A DNA stretch of 64,000 nucleotides from Coleofasciculus sp040219735. Its GTDB lineage: Bacteria; Cyanobacteriota; Cyanobacteriia; Cyanobacteriales; Coleofasciculaceae. The stretch lies in NCBI GenBank assembly GCA_040219735.1, contig JAVJRX010000191.1; one strand, written 5' to 3'. Shown in pieces: positions 26,115 to 35,608 of the stretch. Both the position numbers and the translations under genes were made by a program. Positions within the stretch are counted from its first letter, which is position 1, and each line of letters begins with the position of its first letter. The notes beneath the pieces were generated by a model that worked only from the letters and a program-made list of their open reading frames with translations, did not search any database and was not told the DNA's origin.

Positions 26115-26479
26115 GTGCATGTAAAATTTGTAGGTTGGGCTCTTGGAACGAAACTGCCAGAGGGATTTTTTAACTATTGGTTAGAAGACGGACGAGCGCT
26201 GATTTTATTAGATGGGTTAGATGAAGTTGCCGAAGAAGGCAAACGTTATCAGATGGTGCGGCGGATTGAGAATTTTCTGGGGCAATATAACCAAAATCGC
26301 GCGATTATTACCTCTCGTCCGGCGGAATATAAGCGAGATTTCTTTAAAACCCAGGAGTTTCCTCACTATCAGTTACAACCTTTTAATGATAACCAGATTG
26401 AGGAATTTATTAACCGTTGGTATGATAGCCGCATTCCCGATAAAGCAGAAGCCGAGCGGCGTAAGCAGAGTTTAAGAAT
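26115..26479 (+). pseudogene. NACHT-type NTPase fragment
   Basis: This piece encodes EDGRALILLDGLDEVAEEGK (Walker B), RAIITSRPAEYKRDF (sensor-like) and YQLQPFNDNQIEEFINRWY, the central part of a NACHT NTPase. The P-loop half, the remaining helices and any effector or repeat domain are missing. The frame then runs into a 25-nt repeat and continues, apparently by chance, into the next gene. It is best read as a truncated NACHT pseudogene fused in frame to unrelated sequence. Confidence 0.75.
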
Positions 26480-26504
26480 GGCGCTAAAGCGCTTACTACG
26501 AACG
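26480..26504. repeat. 25-nt dispersed repeat, second copy
   Basis: Identical to 24782-24806 over 25 nt; the core AGCGCTTACTACGAACG includes the short palindrome GCGCTAAAGCGC. It lies exactly where NACHT homology stops, so it marks the recombination or insertion point. Confidence 0.8.
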
Positions 26505-26689
26505 TCGCTTAAGTCTGTGATAAATGACAAGTTGTTTATGAGAAAAATCTTGCAAAACTTTAAGACCATATTTCTCTTAACTTGTCAAGTTTTAAATTCT
26601 ATGATCAAATGGAAAAACGGCTCATGGTTTCATCACCGGTTTACCTTGATGTTGAACAACAACCGACAACACATTCCAGACGATTCCCT

Positions 26690-26707
26690 GGAGGTTAATA
26701 TACCTCC
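26690..26707 (+). promoter_or_regulatory. Perfect palindrome directly before the PAS/GAF gene start
   Basis: GGAGGTTAATATACCTCC has 6-bp perfect arms and a 6-nt spacer, and ends 1 nt before the ATG at 26709. In RNA it would sequester its own GGAGG ribosome-binding motif in a hairpin; in DNA it could be an operator. The role is inferred. Confidence 0.5.
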
Positions 26708-26708
26708 C

Positions 26709-28913
26709 ATGTCTAATTCACATTCTCATCGTCAACAGGTGAGTGATGAATCAACATTCCGCGATCGCGACACCATGACAAATCAGGCGAATTCGGGAAA
26801 TGATAAGTGGTTGGCGCGTTTCCAGCATCATAGCAAACTGTTGATGGCGTGGGTTGAGCCGGGTAAGTTCACTCTGTATTATGCTAATGATGCCTTTTGC
26901 CGCTTAACCGGGATGAATGCTCCCACGGGTAACTTACAAAACCAGGGCATTCACCTATTTGATTTATTCACAAATGTTGATGCTAAAACCCTAGAACAGT
27001 TATATCGGCGTCATTTACTGGCGCTAATATTACGAGATGTATATAAAATTAATCATACCCAATGGCGCTTTTTAGATGAACCCGTTATTGCCACTCTCGA
27101 TAATCCCCACGGTGGCGAACCCCATTGTGTACAATTTTGGCTGCGATCGCAACATCTGAACGTTGAGCGGATTAATCCGGAAATTAACGAATTTTCAGAT
27201 ATCGATCTATCCAAACAACCGATTCAGCAAATTATCCTTAACCCCACCTGGGAGGAGCGTTTAAACCTGGACAATTACCAGGTTAGGGGTCAGCTTTTGT
27301 GGGAAGGATTGGATGTTACCCACCAAGAAACGATTCGACAACTGATTAGCTTGCTAATCGAACGCGACTCCCTCTTGCGTTCCGAGAAGTTTCGCCTATT
27401 TGAGCAAAAAATGCGATCGCTGTTTCGCGCTGATCAAATTCTGCTGTTGCGGGTGAAGCACCAAGAGGTCAAACTTTTCACCAGCAAAGATGATCAAATT
27501 ATTCAAACCCAAGTCTATTCCTGGGATTCCCTGGAAGGTTCCCACTTCCAGGAAGCCGCCCAAGGGAATCAAGTTTGGAGAGTCGCTAACTTAGAGAGTG
27601 ATTGTCACACTGAGTTTGAACAGACGTTGTTCAACCAAGGCGCCCGTTCCCTGTTGCTGATTCCCCTAGCAGTTTCTGCAGCTGAAGCCGAAACCCCCAG
27701 CCAAAACTTGATGGGAATGGTAGGGCTGACGAGTGATCAGACTCATAACTTCGATTCCCTGGATATCAACCATGCTTGCGCCTTGATTCCCGCTTTAACC
27801 GCCGCCCTGCGTCAAGCGGCTCAAAGTCAATTTAATCCTATCCATCCCGCCGTAGAATGGCGTTTCTTAGAAGAAGCGGAACGCCGCAGTTGGGGACTCC
27901 CCCCAGAACCGATTGTGTTTACTGATGTCCATCCGATGTACGGGATTTCCGATATCCGGGGTTCGTCGAGTGAACGGAATCGATCTATCCAAGCCGATTT
28001 ACTCAGCCAGTTCAATTTGGCAATGGCGGTGGTGGATGCGGCGAACCAATACCAACAGTTGCCTTTGTTGCAACAACTGCGCCTGGATTTGTCCGCCTAT
28101 ATTAAACAGTTGGAAAAAGGAGTGATGGCGGAGGCTGAGGTGACGGCGATTCAATATCTCAGGGATCATCTGGAAATTTATTTTGATTATTTCCAAGACT
28201 GTGGCGATGGGGCGGTTGAAGCGGTGAGAGCTTACAAACAAGCCTGCGCCAATCCTCACGGCTGTGTTTATACCGCCCGCGATCGCTATGATCGAATGAT
28301 CTATGAGATTAACGAACAACTGCGGCAAACTTGGGAACGGTGGCAAATCCGGATGCAGCAGATTATCCCCCACTACTGTGATCATGAACTCACCGATGGT
28401 ATCGATCACATGATCTATGCAGGCGCTTCGATTAACTCGCACTTTACCTTATTCCATCTCCACTGTCTGCGCTACGAACAGCTACGGGCTATCTGTGACT
28501 GTGCTAGGACTTGTTTTCATATTCGCGATCGCTTTGACAATCCGTTACAAGTCACTCATCTAGTCTTAGTCCAGGAAACCACCGTTGATATTTTCCACGA
28601 CGAACAAACGGAAAAAATTTTCGATTTACGCAGTAGCACCCGCGACACCCGCTACGAAATCGTCAAAAAACGGATTGATAAAGCCCTTGACACCAACACC
28701 CAAACTCGAATCACCCAACCGGGAATGCTGACTATCGTCTATTCCACCCAAGCCGAATGGACGGAATATCAACAATATTTACGCTACCTAGCCCGTGAAG
28801 GTTGGGTGGATAGCCATATCGAATACAGCACCGTTGAAAAACTACAAGGAATCACAGGACTCAAGTTTGCCCGTGTCCGCATTCTGCCTGAATTTGAGCC
28901 CGCACAGGTGTAG
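26709..28913 (+). CDS. PAS/GAF-domain signalling protein of unknown output
   Basis: The 734-residue protein begins MSNSHSHRQQ. The open frame runs upstream into the NACHT relic, but the natural start is probably here. A PAS-like domain (about 40-115: LLMAWVEPGKFTLYYANDAF, CRLTGM) is followed by a linker and a GAF domain (about 240-395: FEQKMRSLFRADQILLLRV, ending SQNLMGMVGLTSDQ). The C-terminal half of about 300 residues is helical, with conserved-looking Cys and His (CDCARTCFHIRDRF). No kinase, cyclase or GGDEF output is seen. It appears to be a cyanobacteria-type sensor; ligand and partner are unknown. Confidence 0.78.
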   Translation: MSNSHSHRQQVSDESTFRDRDTMTNQANSGNDKWLARFQHHSKLLMAWVEPGKFTLYYANDAFCRLTGMNAPTGNLQNQGIHLFDLFTNVDAKTLEQLYRRHLLALILRDVYKINHTQWRFLDEPVIATLDNPHGGEPHCVQFWLRSQHLNVERINPEINEFSDIDLSKQPIQQIILNPTWEERLNLDNYQVRGQLLWEGLDVTHQETIRQLISLLIERDSLLRSEKFRLFEQKMRSLFRADQILLLRVKHQEVKLFTSKDDQIIQTQVYSWDSLEGSHFQEAAQGNQVWRVANLESDCHTEFEQTLFNQGARSLLLIPLAVSAAEAETPSQNLMGMVGLTSDQTHNFDSLDINHACALIPALTAALRQAAQSQFNPIHPAVEWRFLEEAERRSWGLPPEPIVFTDVHPMYGISDIRGSSSERNRSIQADLLSQFNLAMAVVDAANQYQQLPLLQQLRLDLSAYIKQLEKGVMAEAEVTAIQYLRDHLEIYFDYFQDCGDGAVEAVRAYKQACANPHGCVYTARDRYDRMIYEINEQLRQTWERWQIRMQQIIPHYCDHELTDGIDHMIYAGASINSHFTLFHLHCLRYEQLRAICDCARTCFHIRDRFDNPLQVTHLVLVQETTVDIFHDEQTEKIFDLRSSTRDTRYEIVKKRIDKALDTNTQTRITQPGMLTIVYSTQAEWTEYQQYLRYLAREGWVDSHIEYSTVEKLQGITGLKFARVRILPEFEPAQV

Positions 28914-29204
28914 GGGCGGGTTTGACAAACATTTTGCCACTGTCTTGAAACTTAACTAAACCCGCCTTTCTAGGGCAGCAGGGGGAAATTTTTCCCAATC
29001 CCTGCACCCTTTGCTGTGATCTAGCTTAACTTGCCTTAGTGATCAGACAACTTGTCTGTCTAACGGGGTTATGTTTCAAAACCATAACATTAAGATTTGT
29101 AAATAAAGCAATTCTGTAGTGTTTGTTACAGAAATTTCTTGTTATAGTTATTGTGTAAGAAAAAAAACAGTGAAATATCACTAAAGCAATCGGAGAATAA
29201 ACAA
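28914..29204. other. Intergenic with inverted repeat (28915-28966)
   Basis: GGCGGGTTT (28915-28923) and AAACCCGCC (28958-28966) form a perfect 9-bp inverted pair around 34 nt, just after the PAS/GAF stop; it may act as a terminator or be a MITE relic. The rest is AT-rich promoter sequence for the small downstream gene, with a -10-like TATAGT at 29143. Confidence 0.55.
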
Positions 29205-29405
29205 ATGTCTACCCAAGAACAAGCTAGAGCCTTAATGATGCGTCACCATCACGCCGTCAAGAACAGGCAACAATCCATGCTCAATCGAGCAGCCAATGAA
29301 GTCGGCTTAGATGTTGATAACCTCAGCCACTGGGATTCTATTCAAGGCAAACCCAATTCTGGTTTCCGCACCAGCTATGATCGCAGTCGTGCTTCTCTAA
29401 GCTAA
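29205..29405 (+). CDS. Small conserved-looking hypothetical protein
   Basis: The 66-residue protein, MSTQEQARALMMRHHHAVKN, has CGGAGAATAAACAA before the ATG, a reasonable ribosome-binding site; an in-frame upstream extension lacks one. It is hydrophilic with a His-rich patch, EVGLDVDNLSHWDSIQG and a Ser/Arg tail. No transmembrane segment is present. It is followed by a strong terminator (29501), which supports it as a real, separately transcribed gene. The function is unknown. Confidence 0.72.
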   Translation: MSTQEQARALMMRHHHAVKNRQQSMLNRAANEVGLDVDNLSHWDSIQGKPNSGFRTSYDRSRASLS

Positions 29406-29500
29406 GCGGTGTTTGAACCTTAATGAAATATGCTGCCCATAACGATGGTGGTTAGCATAACTAAACCGGACTTTTCTCATACAACTGTTTCGAGGTAGCA

Positions 29501-29532
29501 AAATCCCACGGTAAGTGATCCGTGGGATTTTT
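29501..29532. terminator. Rho-independent bidirectional terminator
   Basis: AAATCCCACGG and CCGTGGGATTT form a perfect 11-bp stem around an 8-nt loop, with A-rich 5' and T-rich 3' flanks. It lies between convergent genes (the small ORF on plus, the reductase on minus) and should stop transcription from both sides. Confidence 0.92.
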
Positions 29533-29570
29533 AATGGTGTTTGGAGATTGGGGAAGTTTTGACAAACAAC

Positions 29571-30695
29571 CTACCGTGAGAATAATCCGCCACTCAAACG
29601 TTTAATTGCCAGATTTGCCACCTCTGAGTACTTCAATTCTCCGGATAAAATCTGGAGCATAATCAGAGTCGCTGAAGGTCGCTTTACACCTACCTTATAG
29701 CCAATTTTGGGAAAGCCATAGAAAGCACTAGCTAAACGTTTCGCCCAAACCATCTCGTTACCCCATTCGTCCTGAATCACCTGGGTATACTGAGTTAAGG
29801 CGCTGGCGTTACCCCCTAAAGCCGCATCAATTGCCTCCGCCGCTTTGACTCCACTATATATAGAGGGACGAATTCCCTCAGCCGTAAACGGATCAGCCAA
29901 ACAAGCGGTGTCGCCAACCAGCAGCGCATTTTGCCCATGTAATTTTTGGTTACCATCCCACAGGCACATTGGGTGATTGTGAACCTGACAGAGTTTCGGA
30001 TCAATACCGAGTTGCTGAATATAGTTAGTTCCTATCGCTTGTAAATCCTGCTTGTCATTCCCCTTAAACGTACCCACACTGACGGAATAGCCATCGGCTT
30101 TGGGAAAATTCCAGATGTAGCCATTTTTCACTTGCCCAAAGTCAAAATGGATAGTGGGATCACCTGTTTCAGGGGTTGACTTGGGAGCTTCTATCGTCAC
30201 TGCCATACGCTGGGGACGATCTTTAAAGCCCAACCATTTTGCCATGGAACCGTTAGCACCATCAGCGGCGATCAGGTAACGTGCTGCCATCGGTTCATTG
30301 GTGGTATTAACCTGCCAGCGATCGCCCTTAAATTCAATACCGGTTACAGTCGTTTGCTCTTGCACTTGAGCGCCTTGCTGTTTTGCCTGTTCGACTAAAA
30401 ACTGGTCAAAAACATCTCGCCGCACCATCCAGACAGGTTTTTGTTTTTTGAGATTGACCTCCACCGGATCATCCATTTGCCAGGTGTAGCGGACTCGGCT
30501 CACATTTTGGGAGATCGCCGGTGCCAGATCAAAATCAAACCACTGTTGCACGCTTGGGGATACACCACCACTACAGGGCTTGTATCGGGGTAAGGAGTCT
30601 TTTTCTAGAATCAGTACCGAACGCCCTCGCTTGGCGAGGTGATAGGCGGCAGTTCCCCCAGCAGAACCTGCCCCAACAATAATGCAGTCAAACAT
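29571..30695 (-). CDS. Geranylgeranyl reductase family FAD-dependent oxidoreductase (ChlP-like)
   Basis: The 374-residue flavoprotein has an N-terminal Rossmann FAD motif (IIVGAGSAGGTAAYHLAKRG, 5-24), then PRYKPCSGGVSP. The second FAD motif is LLVGDTACLADPFTAEGI (about 275-292). These are the signatures of the geranylgeranyl reductase family, which reduces isoprenoid chains of chlorophyll, tocopherol or archaeal-type lipids. It could be a ChlP paralogue rather than ChlP itself, since photosynthetic ChlP is longer (about 400 residues). It is monocistronic, convergent with the small ORF. Confidence 0.85.
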   Translation of the reverse strand: MFDCIIVGAGSAGGTAAYHLAKRGRSVLILEKDSLPRYKPCSGGVSPSVQQWFDFDLAPAISQNVSRVRYTWQMDDPVEVNLKKQKPVWMVRRDVFDQFLVEQAKQQGAQVQEQTTVTGIEFKGDRWQVNTTNEPMAARYLIAADGANGSMAKWLGFKDRPQRMAVTIEAPKSTPETGDPTIHFDFGQVKNGYIWNFPKADGYSVSVGTFKGNDKQDLQAIGTNYIQQLGIDPKLCQVHNHPMCLWDGNQKLHGQNALLVGDTACLADPFTAEGIRPSIYSGVKAAEAIDAALGGNASALTQYTQVIQDEWGNEMVWAKRLASAFYGFPKIGYKVGVKRPSATLIMLQILSGELKYSEVANLAIKRLSGGLFSR

Positions 30696-30937
30696 TAGGC
30701 TCTAAGGATTAAAAAATTCAGGAGTGTGCTAAGGAGGTATTACTGTGGTATTTAGTTTTAACCCCTGACATAGTTTAACAATAAACTCAAGGAATAGGAT
30801 ACTCTTAAGGGGGGATTTAAGAGGAGCAAATTACCCCTTGTCATGGGTCATTTTTATTTGTTAAATAATGCTCTCACCTCAAAACTCTCTATCCGTCCCC
30901 ACCGCACGAGACGGGTGGGGAACTGGAGCAAGTTAGG

Positions 30938-31486
30938 TTAAACCGTGGTAATATCTTCCTCTTTTGCCGCTAACAATTCATCAATTTTAGCCGTGTACTT
31001 GTCCGTCAATTCCTGAATTCGGTCTTGCAGATCACGGGATTCATCTTCAGAAATTTCGCTATTTTTTTCCTGTTTACGAACCGAGTCAACGGCATCACGA
31101 CGAATATTCCGGATGGAGACTTTTCCATCCTCGGCTAACTTACCCGCCATCTTCACAAATTCTTGGCGGCGTTCGGCGGTTAAGGGTGGAATATTCAGTC
31201 GCACGACTTGACCGTCATTATTGGGGGTTAAGCCGATATCTGATAAGGAAATCGATTTTTCAATCAGAGTCAGCGTATTCTTGTCATAGGGTTGAATCGT
31301 AATCGTGGTGGCATCTGGCGTATTAATGCTTGCCAGAGACTTCAGAGCGGTGGGACTGCCATAATATTCCACCATCACTCGATCCAACAGACTCGCATTC
31401 GCCCGACCTGTACGAATGGTATTGAAACTCCGTTGTGTTGCTTCAACGGCTTTCTTCATTTGGCTTTCAGCGTCAGCTAACTTCAC
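30938..31486 (-). CDS. frr: Ribosome recycling factor
   Basis: The 182-residue protein, MKLADAESQMKKAVEATQRS, contains FNTIRTGRANASLLD, EYYGSPTALKSLA and VRLNIPPLTAERRQEFVK, all diagnostic of RRF. I choose the GTG at 31486 as start because GGGAGG lies 5 nt upstream and it gives the family-standard length; a TTG 5 codons earlier is unlikely. The start overlaps the end of pyrH by 14 nt, the conserved pyrH-frr operon. With EF-G it splits post-termination ribosomes. Upstream initiation is presumably coupled to pyrH. Confidence 0.96.
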   Translation of the reverse strand: MKLADAESQMKKAVEATQRSFNTIRTGRANASLLDRVMVEYYGSPTALKSLASINTPDATTITIQPYDKNTLTLIEKSISLSDIGLTPNNDGQVVRLNIPPLTAERRQEFVKMAGKLAEDGKVSIRNIRRDAVDSVRKQEKNSEISEDESRDLQDRIQELTDKYTAKIDELLAAKEEDITTV

Positions 31487-32201
31487 AAAAACCTCCCACA
31501 AATGTTCCGACAGATTCTCCTTGAACAGCGCGGCGGATATTACCTCGCCCTGTCAAATCAAATACCATAATTGGGATATTATTTTCCTTACACAAGGCGA
31601 TCGCTGTACTATCCATCACCCGCAGATCCTGAGCGAGGACATAGCTATAGGAGAGCGTGTGATAGCGATGAGCTTGGGGATTTAGCTGAGGATCACAATC
31701 ATAAATCCCATCAACTTTGGTGGCTTTAAAGATAACCTCCGCATCAATTTCGGCAGCTCGCAAAGCCGCCGTCGTATCCGTGGTAAAAAAAGGATTCCCT
31801 GAACCTGCGCCAAAAATTACCACTCGCCCTTTTTCCAGGTGACGAATGGCACGGCGGCGGATATAGGGTTCTGCCACTTCTTGCATCGCGATCGCGGTTT
31901 GCACACGGGTAGGTATCCCCATTTGCTCTAAGGCATCTTGCAGGGTCATGGCATTCATGACTGTCGCAATCATACCAATATAATCACCGGTTGCCCGATC
32001 CATTCCGCCTGCAGCCGCTTTCAAACCGCGAAAAATATTGCCACCACCGACGACAATTGCCATTTGGATGCCACTTGCCACCACTTCGGCGATTTCGGCA
32101 GCGATGCCCTGAACGACTCCTGGATCTATGCCGTAGCTCAGTTTGCCCATCAAGGCTTCACCGCTCACTTTTAGTAAAACCCGTCGGTATTTCATCCCCA
32201 T
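31473..32201 (-). CDS. pyrH: UMP kinase
   Basis: The 242-residue amino-acid-kinase-fold enzyme has KVSGEALMG near the start and VVGGGNIFRG, then DRATGDYIGMIATVMNAMTL, FFTTDTTAALRAAEI and CKENNIPIMVFDL. These match bacterial UMP kinase, which makes UDP from UMP. It is the first gene of the pyrH-frr operon. It carries no unusual change. The 14-nt overlap with frr suggests coupled translation. Confidence 0.97.
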   Translation of the reverse strand: MGMKYRRVLLKVSGEALMGKLSYGIDPGVVQGIAAEIAEVVASGIQMAIVVGGGNIFRGLKAAAGGMDRATGDYIGMIATVMNAMTLQDALEQMGIPTRVQTAIAMQEVAEPYIRRRAIRHLEKGRVVIFGAGSGNPFFTTDTTAALRAAEIDAEVIFKATKVDGIYDCDPQLNPQAHRYHTLSYSYVLAQDLRVMDSTAIALCKENNIPIMVFDLTGRGNIRRAVQGESVGTFVGGFCEVS

Positions 32202-32413
32202 GCTACGACTCTTTCTTTCTTGACTATTGCCTTGCCCATACGATAACAGTCTACCGATAATTCTGACAGAGTGCGTGAATGTCGATCATCAAATAACATG
32301 ATTCACACCCGTGCTGCTAAAATACAAATTCTTGCTGTATTACTGCTTCAAGCTCAGTATTACTCGTTCCGGGTGCTTTTAACCACTGATCCGCTTACAT
32401 TCCCCCTGCTCCC

Positions 32414-32435
32414 AGACGTAGCAGGCTACGTCTGC
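32414..32435. repeat. Palindromic hairpin CAGACGTAGC-AG-GCTACGTCTG
   Basis: Perfect 10-bp stem with a 2-nt loop, just past the redoxin 3' end. A second hairpin with the same plan but a compensated base pair lies at 51641-51660. Confidence 0.75.
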
Positions 32436-32457
32436 ACAGGATGAGAGGCTCCCCCTA

Positions 32458-33012
32458 CTAGTTGCGCCATACTAGAGGACTGCCCTGGGTGGGAGTTGAT
32501 TTGGGCGAGATAGTTTCCCCAGCCAGTAACGCGGCGATCGCATTCTTGAGGTATGCTTTGTTAACCGCTTCGGGATACTGGGTATTATCGTCAATTTGAC
32601 CACTGTAGCGCAAGACCCCCTGTTCATCAATTACAAAGGCTTCTGGGGTTTTTGAAGCACCAAATCCTTGTGCCACATCCTGAGTTGGGTCCCACAGGTA
32701 GGGAAAATTCAACCCTCTACTACGGGCAAACTGCTGCATCTGAGTGAAGCTATCTTCGGGAGATTGATCAGCATCATTGGAGTTAATGCCAATCAGGGTA
32801 AATCCCTGCTCATGAAAACGGGTTTGCAGTTGTTTGAGTCTGTCTATATGAGCGGCTGAGTAGGGACAGTTATTACTCAAGAAAATTACCGCCACTCCTC
32901 GCCACCTTTCCAGATACCGGGAGAGGTGGTGAACATCCTTATCAATGCCTAAAAGCTCAAAATCGGGAGCATAACTGCCAATGGGTGTGCCGTGTTTTTC
33001 CTTCAGACTCAT
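32458..33012 (-). CDS. Thioredoxin-fold redoxin (AhpC/TSA-like), single Cys
   Basis: The 184-residue thioredoxin-fold protein has YAPDFELLGIDKD, RWRGVAVIFLSNNCPYSAAH and ASKTPEAFVIDEQG (cis-Pro loop). The active-site motif is NNCPYS, so the second Cys of CxxC is Ser. It may act as a peroxiredoxin-like one-Cys enzyme, or need a partner thiol. It is predicted cytosolic and sits alone. This subgroup is common in cyanobacteria; its exact substrate is not known. Confidence 0.85.
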   Translation of the reverse strand: MSLKEKHGTPIGSYAPDFELLGIDKDVHHLSRYLERWRGVAVIFLSNNCPYSAAHIDRLKQLQTRFHEQGFTLIGINSNDADQSPEDSFTQMQQFARSRGLNFPYLWDPTQDVAQGFGASKTPEAFVIDEQGVLRYSGQIDDNTQYPEAVNKAYLKNAIAALLAGETISPKSTPTQGSPLVWRN

Positions 33013-33111
33013 ATCGTGTTACGGTGTGTGTTCTACTGGATGCTAGTTCTTCCCTTTTTCCCCTTCCCGTTTGCCGATCATTTTGGATCGGGCAGTGAAT
33101 TCCAGCCATCG

Positions 33112-34020
33112 CTACCACCTTTGTGTCAGAGTTTGATAGCCGATAAGTTTGTAAACCAGTTTAGCGGCACTAAATTGGGAGACAACTGAATCAACCACTG
33201 GGGCTAACTCCATCACATCGCAACCGATCACCTGATGGGTTTCAAACAATCGTCGCAAAAAGCTTGTGAGTGCATACCAATTCAGCCCACCCGGTTCAGG
33301 AGTGCCAACCCCGGGCATCGCCGACGGATCGATGCCATCTAAATCAATGGTAATGAATACTCGCTCTGTTGGGATAGTCGCGATCGCGTCGTCTATCCAA
33401 TGGGGATTGTTGACAATGTTTCGCGCCCAAATCACAGGGATGGATTTTTCTTTAATTAAATCGGCTTCTTCTTGACACAGACTCCGAATGGCGACGGGTA
33501 ATGTGGGTAATCCCATATCCACAATCCGGCGCATCACACAGGCGTGGTTATAAATTGAGCCTTCGTATTCGTGGCGTAAATCTCCGTGGGCGTCTATTTG
33601 CACCACGGTAAAGGGTTCGTTACTCCTTTGGCAGTAGGCGTCTACGATTCCTGTGGTTATGCTATGTTCACCGCCAATCGCAATCACAAATTTACCATCA
33701 TCGATAAGCCCAGATACGGTTTCGCGAGTATCCCGAAGCATTTTTTGGGCACAAATCTGTTGCCCGCCTCGGGTATCTGCGATCGCGGAATGTGTATAAA
33801 TCTTGGCGTCTTTACAAATCTCCCGTTCCAACTCATCATCGTAGTATTCTAGCTGGATTGATGCCTCTAAAAGAGCATCGGGTCCATTTTCTGTGCCTTT
33901 ACGATAGGTTGTGGTTGCCTCGTAGGGAATCGGCAAAATAACCACGTTTGACGCTTTGTAGGATGCCTGAATTTCCGATCCCAGAAACGGAATAACCGCA
34001 GCAGACGTTTGCACCAGCAT
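33112..34020 (-). CDS. speB: Agmatinase / ureohydrolase
   Basis: The 302-residue ureohydrolase has the manganese motifs GGEHSITTG, QIDAHGDLRHEYEG and TIDLDGIDPSAMPGVGTPEPGG. The first His and all Asp ligands are present. The length and the DLDGIDPS..GTPEPGGL block fit agmatinase rather than arginase. It would convert agmatine to putrescine and urea. It is monocistronic, divergent from the hydrolase gene at 34203. The exact substrate among guanidino compounds cannot be settled by sequence. Confidence 0.88.
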   Translation of the reverse strand: MLVQTSAAVIPFLGSEIQASYKASNVVILPIPYEATTTYRKGTENGPDALLEASIQLEYYDDELEREICKDAKIYTHSAIADTRGGQQICAQKMLRDTRETVSGLIDDGKFVIAIGGEHSITTGIVDAYCQRSNEPFTVVQIDAHGDLRHEYEGSIYNHACVMRRIVDMGLPTLPVAIRSLCQEEADLIKEKSIPVIWARNIVNNPHWIDDAIATIPTERVFITIDLDGIDPSAMPGVGTPEPGGLNWYALTSFLRRLFETHQVIGCDVMELAPVVDSVVSQFSAAKLVYKLIGYQTLTQRW

Positions 34021-34202
34021 AGGGGACGCACCAAAAAATTTCTTAATGTTAATTTTGACACAAGAATAGTTCTGAGTGTAGAGACGGGCTATGGCGCCTC
34101 TTGTCGAGCGGGTTTGGCTATTATCGTTTTTTGCGCCCTAATCTCAAAAGGGTTATTGTATTACAAAATGTAAATAGTAAACCTGTACTCTGGCGAATCG
34201 TC

Positions 34203-35108
34203 ATGACCTTTCCCTCCTCAACCCTGCCCAAACCCCCTAAACCAGAAACTCACATCTGGACATGGCGAGGTTTTCCCATTGCCTATCAAGTCCAAGGCAA
34301 TTCTGGACCTGCGGTTGTGATGGTGCATGGCTTTGGCGCCTCTTGCGGACACTGGCGTAAGAATTTACCGGTATTAGCCGCATCCTGTCGGTGTTATGCC
34401 ATTGACTTAATTGGCTTTGGTGCCTCTGCCAAACCTACGCCAGGACTTGAGGTGGAGTATACCTTTGAAACCTGGGGACAACAAGTCCTAGATTTTTGTC
34501 GGGAAGTCGTGGAGACTCCAGCATTTTTGGTTGGGAATTCAATTGGCTGTATTGTAGCAATGCAAGCGGCTGTGGATTGTCCAGATATGGTATTAGGGCT
34601 TACCCTGATCAACTGTTCCTTGCGGATGCTCCATGATCGCAAACGAGTTACATTACCCTGGCATCGTCGCATCGGCGCACCGATGGTACAACGGTTACTG
34701 GGGATTAAGTGGGTGGGACAACTCTTTTTCCGTCAACTGGCTAAGCCACAGGTTGTGCGTAAAATTTTATTGCAAGCTTATCGCCAATCCGAGGCGGTGA
34801 CCGATGAATTAGTGGACTTGCTGATGACACCGGCGGCTGATGTAGGTGCGGCTGATGTGTTTATTGCCTTTACCCGCTATTCCTTTGGACCTCTACCCGA
34901 AGACTTATTACCTCGGTTATCTTGTCCCACACTGATTTTGTGGGGAACGGATGATCCCTGGGAACCCATTGCTGAGGCAAAAGAATGGGTCAATTTTCCA
35001 GCCGTGGAAAAATTTGTCCCCTTAGACGGTTTAGGGCATTGTCCTCAAGATGAAGCCCCTGATGTGGTTAATCCAATTTTACAGGATTGGATTGCGGGGA
35101 ATAGTTGA
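34203..35108 (+). CDS. Alpha/beta hydrolase
   Basis: The 301-residue alpha/beta hydrolase starts MTFPSSTLPK. The frame extends 34 codons further upstream from a TTG, but the alignment-like start of the fold (WRGFPIAYQVQG) favours this ATG. It has the oxyanion HGFGASCGHW, the nucleophile elbow VGNSIGCIV (Ser), the acid in WGTDDPWEP (Asp) and the His in LGHCPQDEAP. The overall pattern resembles the cyanobacterial/plant alpha/beta hydrolase group close to pheophytinases. The substrate is unknown. It is probably cytosolic. Confidence 0.88.
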   Translation: MTFPSSTLPKPPKPETHIWTWRGFPIAYQVQGNSGPAVVMVHGFGASCGHWRKNLPVLAASCRCYAIDLIGFGASAKPTPGLEVEYTFETWGQQVLDFCREVVETPAFLVGNSIGCIVAMQAAVDCPDMVLGLTLINCSLRMLHDRKRVTLPWHRRIGAPMVQRLLGIKWVGQLFFRQLAKPQVVRKILLQAYRQSEAVTDELVDLLMTPAADVGAADVFIAFTRYSFGPLPEDLLPRLSCPTLILWGTDDPWEPIAEAKEWVNFPAVEKFVPLDGLGHCPQDEAPDVVNPILQDWIAGNS

Positions 35109-35608
35109 TTCGGAATTGGGGAAGTTTTGACCCTTCGCTGGGCTCGAAGACATGGTGCGCGACCCTTCACTTCGCCCATAGGACAGGGTGCGTGAGTTTT
35201 GAATTAACCACAGAACATCCCCATATCCCCCGCACCCCTGTTTCCTTTCTTTAATTTTTATGAATGCGATACCACATTCAATAATTGACTATTGAGAATT
35301 TTTTCAAAAAAGACTATCCTTTGACTGGTGAGTAGATGCAAAGGGTTGGGTGGTAAAGAATAAGCAGCTATTGGCGAGCAAATGTGCTAGAAAACCAACT
35401 CAGTAATCAGACCCACTTAATAAAGTGTAACATTAAATACCAAATAAACATTTTTTTTACATTTGAATAAGGGCGGGTTTTGTTGACAAGTTATCAAGCA
35501 CAAACTCTTCCCAGGGGTTGGGGGTTTGGGAAAGTCCCGACGAACTTTTAACTTTACGGCTACCGCAATTTTGCAGACTACATCGACGTTCTAGACAAGG
35601 GGTGTGTC
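35109..35608. other. Intergenic, nothing recognised
   Basis: 500 bp without a supported gene. It contains CAATAATTGACTATTGAG and a GGGCGGGTTTT tract (35469) resembling the GGCGGGTTT repeats seen near 28915 and 56820. Confidence 0.5.

Noticed and set aside
30896..30921. Hairpin TCCCCACC/GGTGGGGA after frr as terminator
   Set aside because: The stem is perfect but there is no T-run on the minus strand, so I do not call a terminator.
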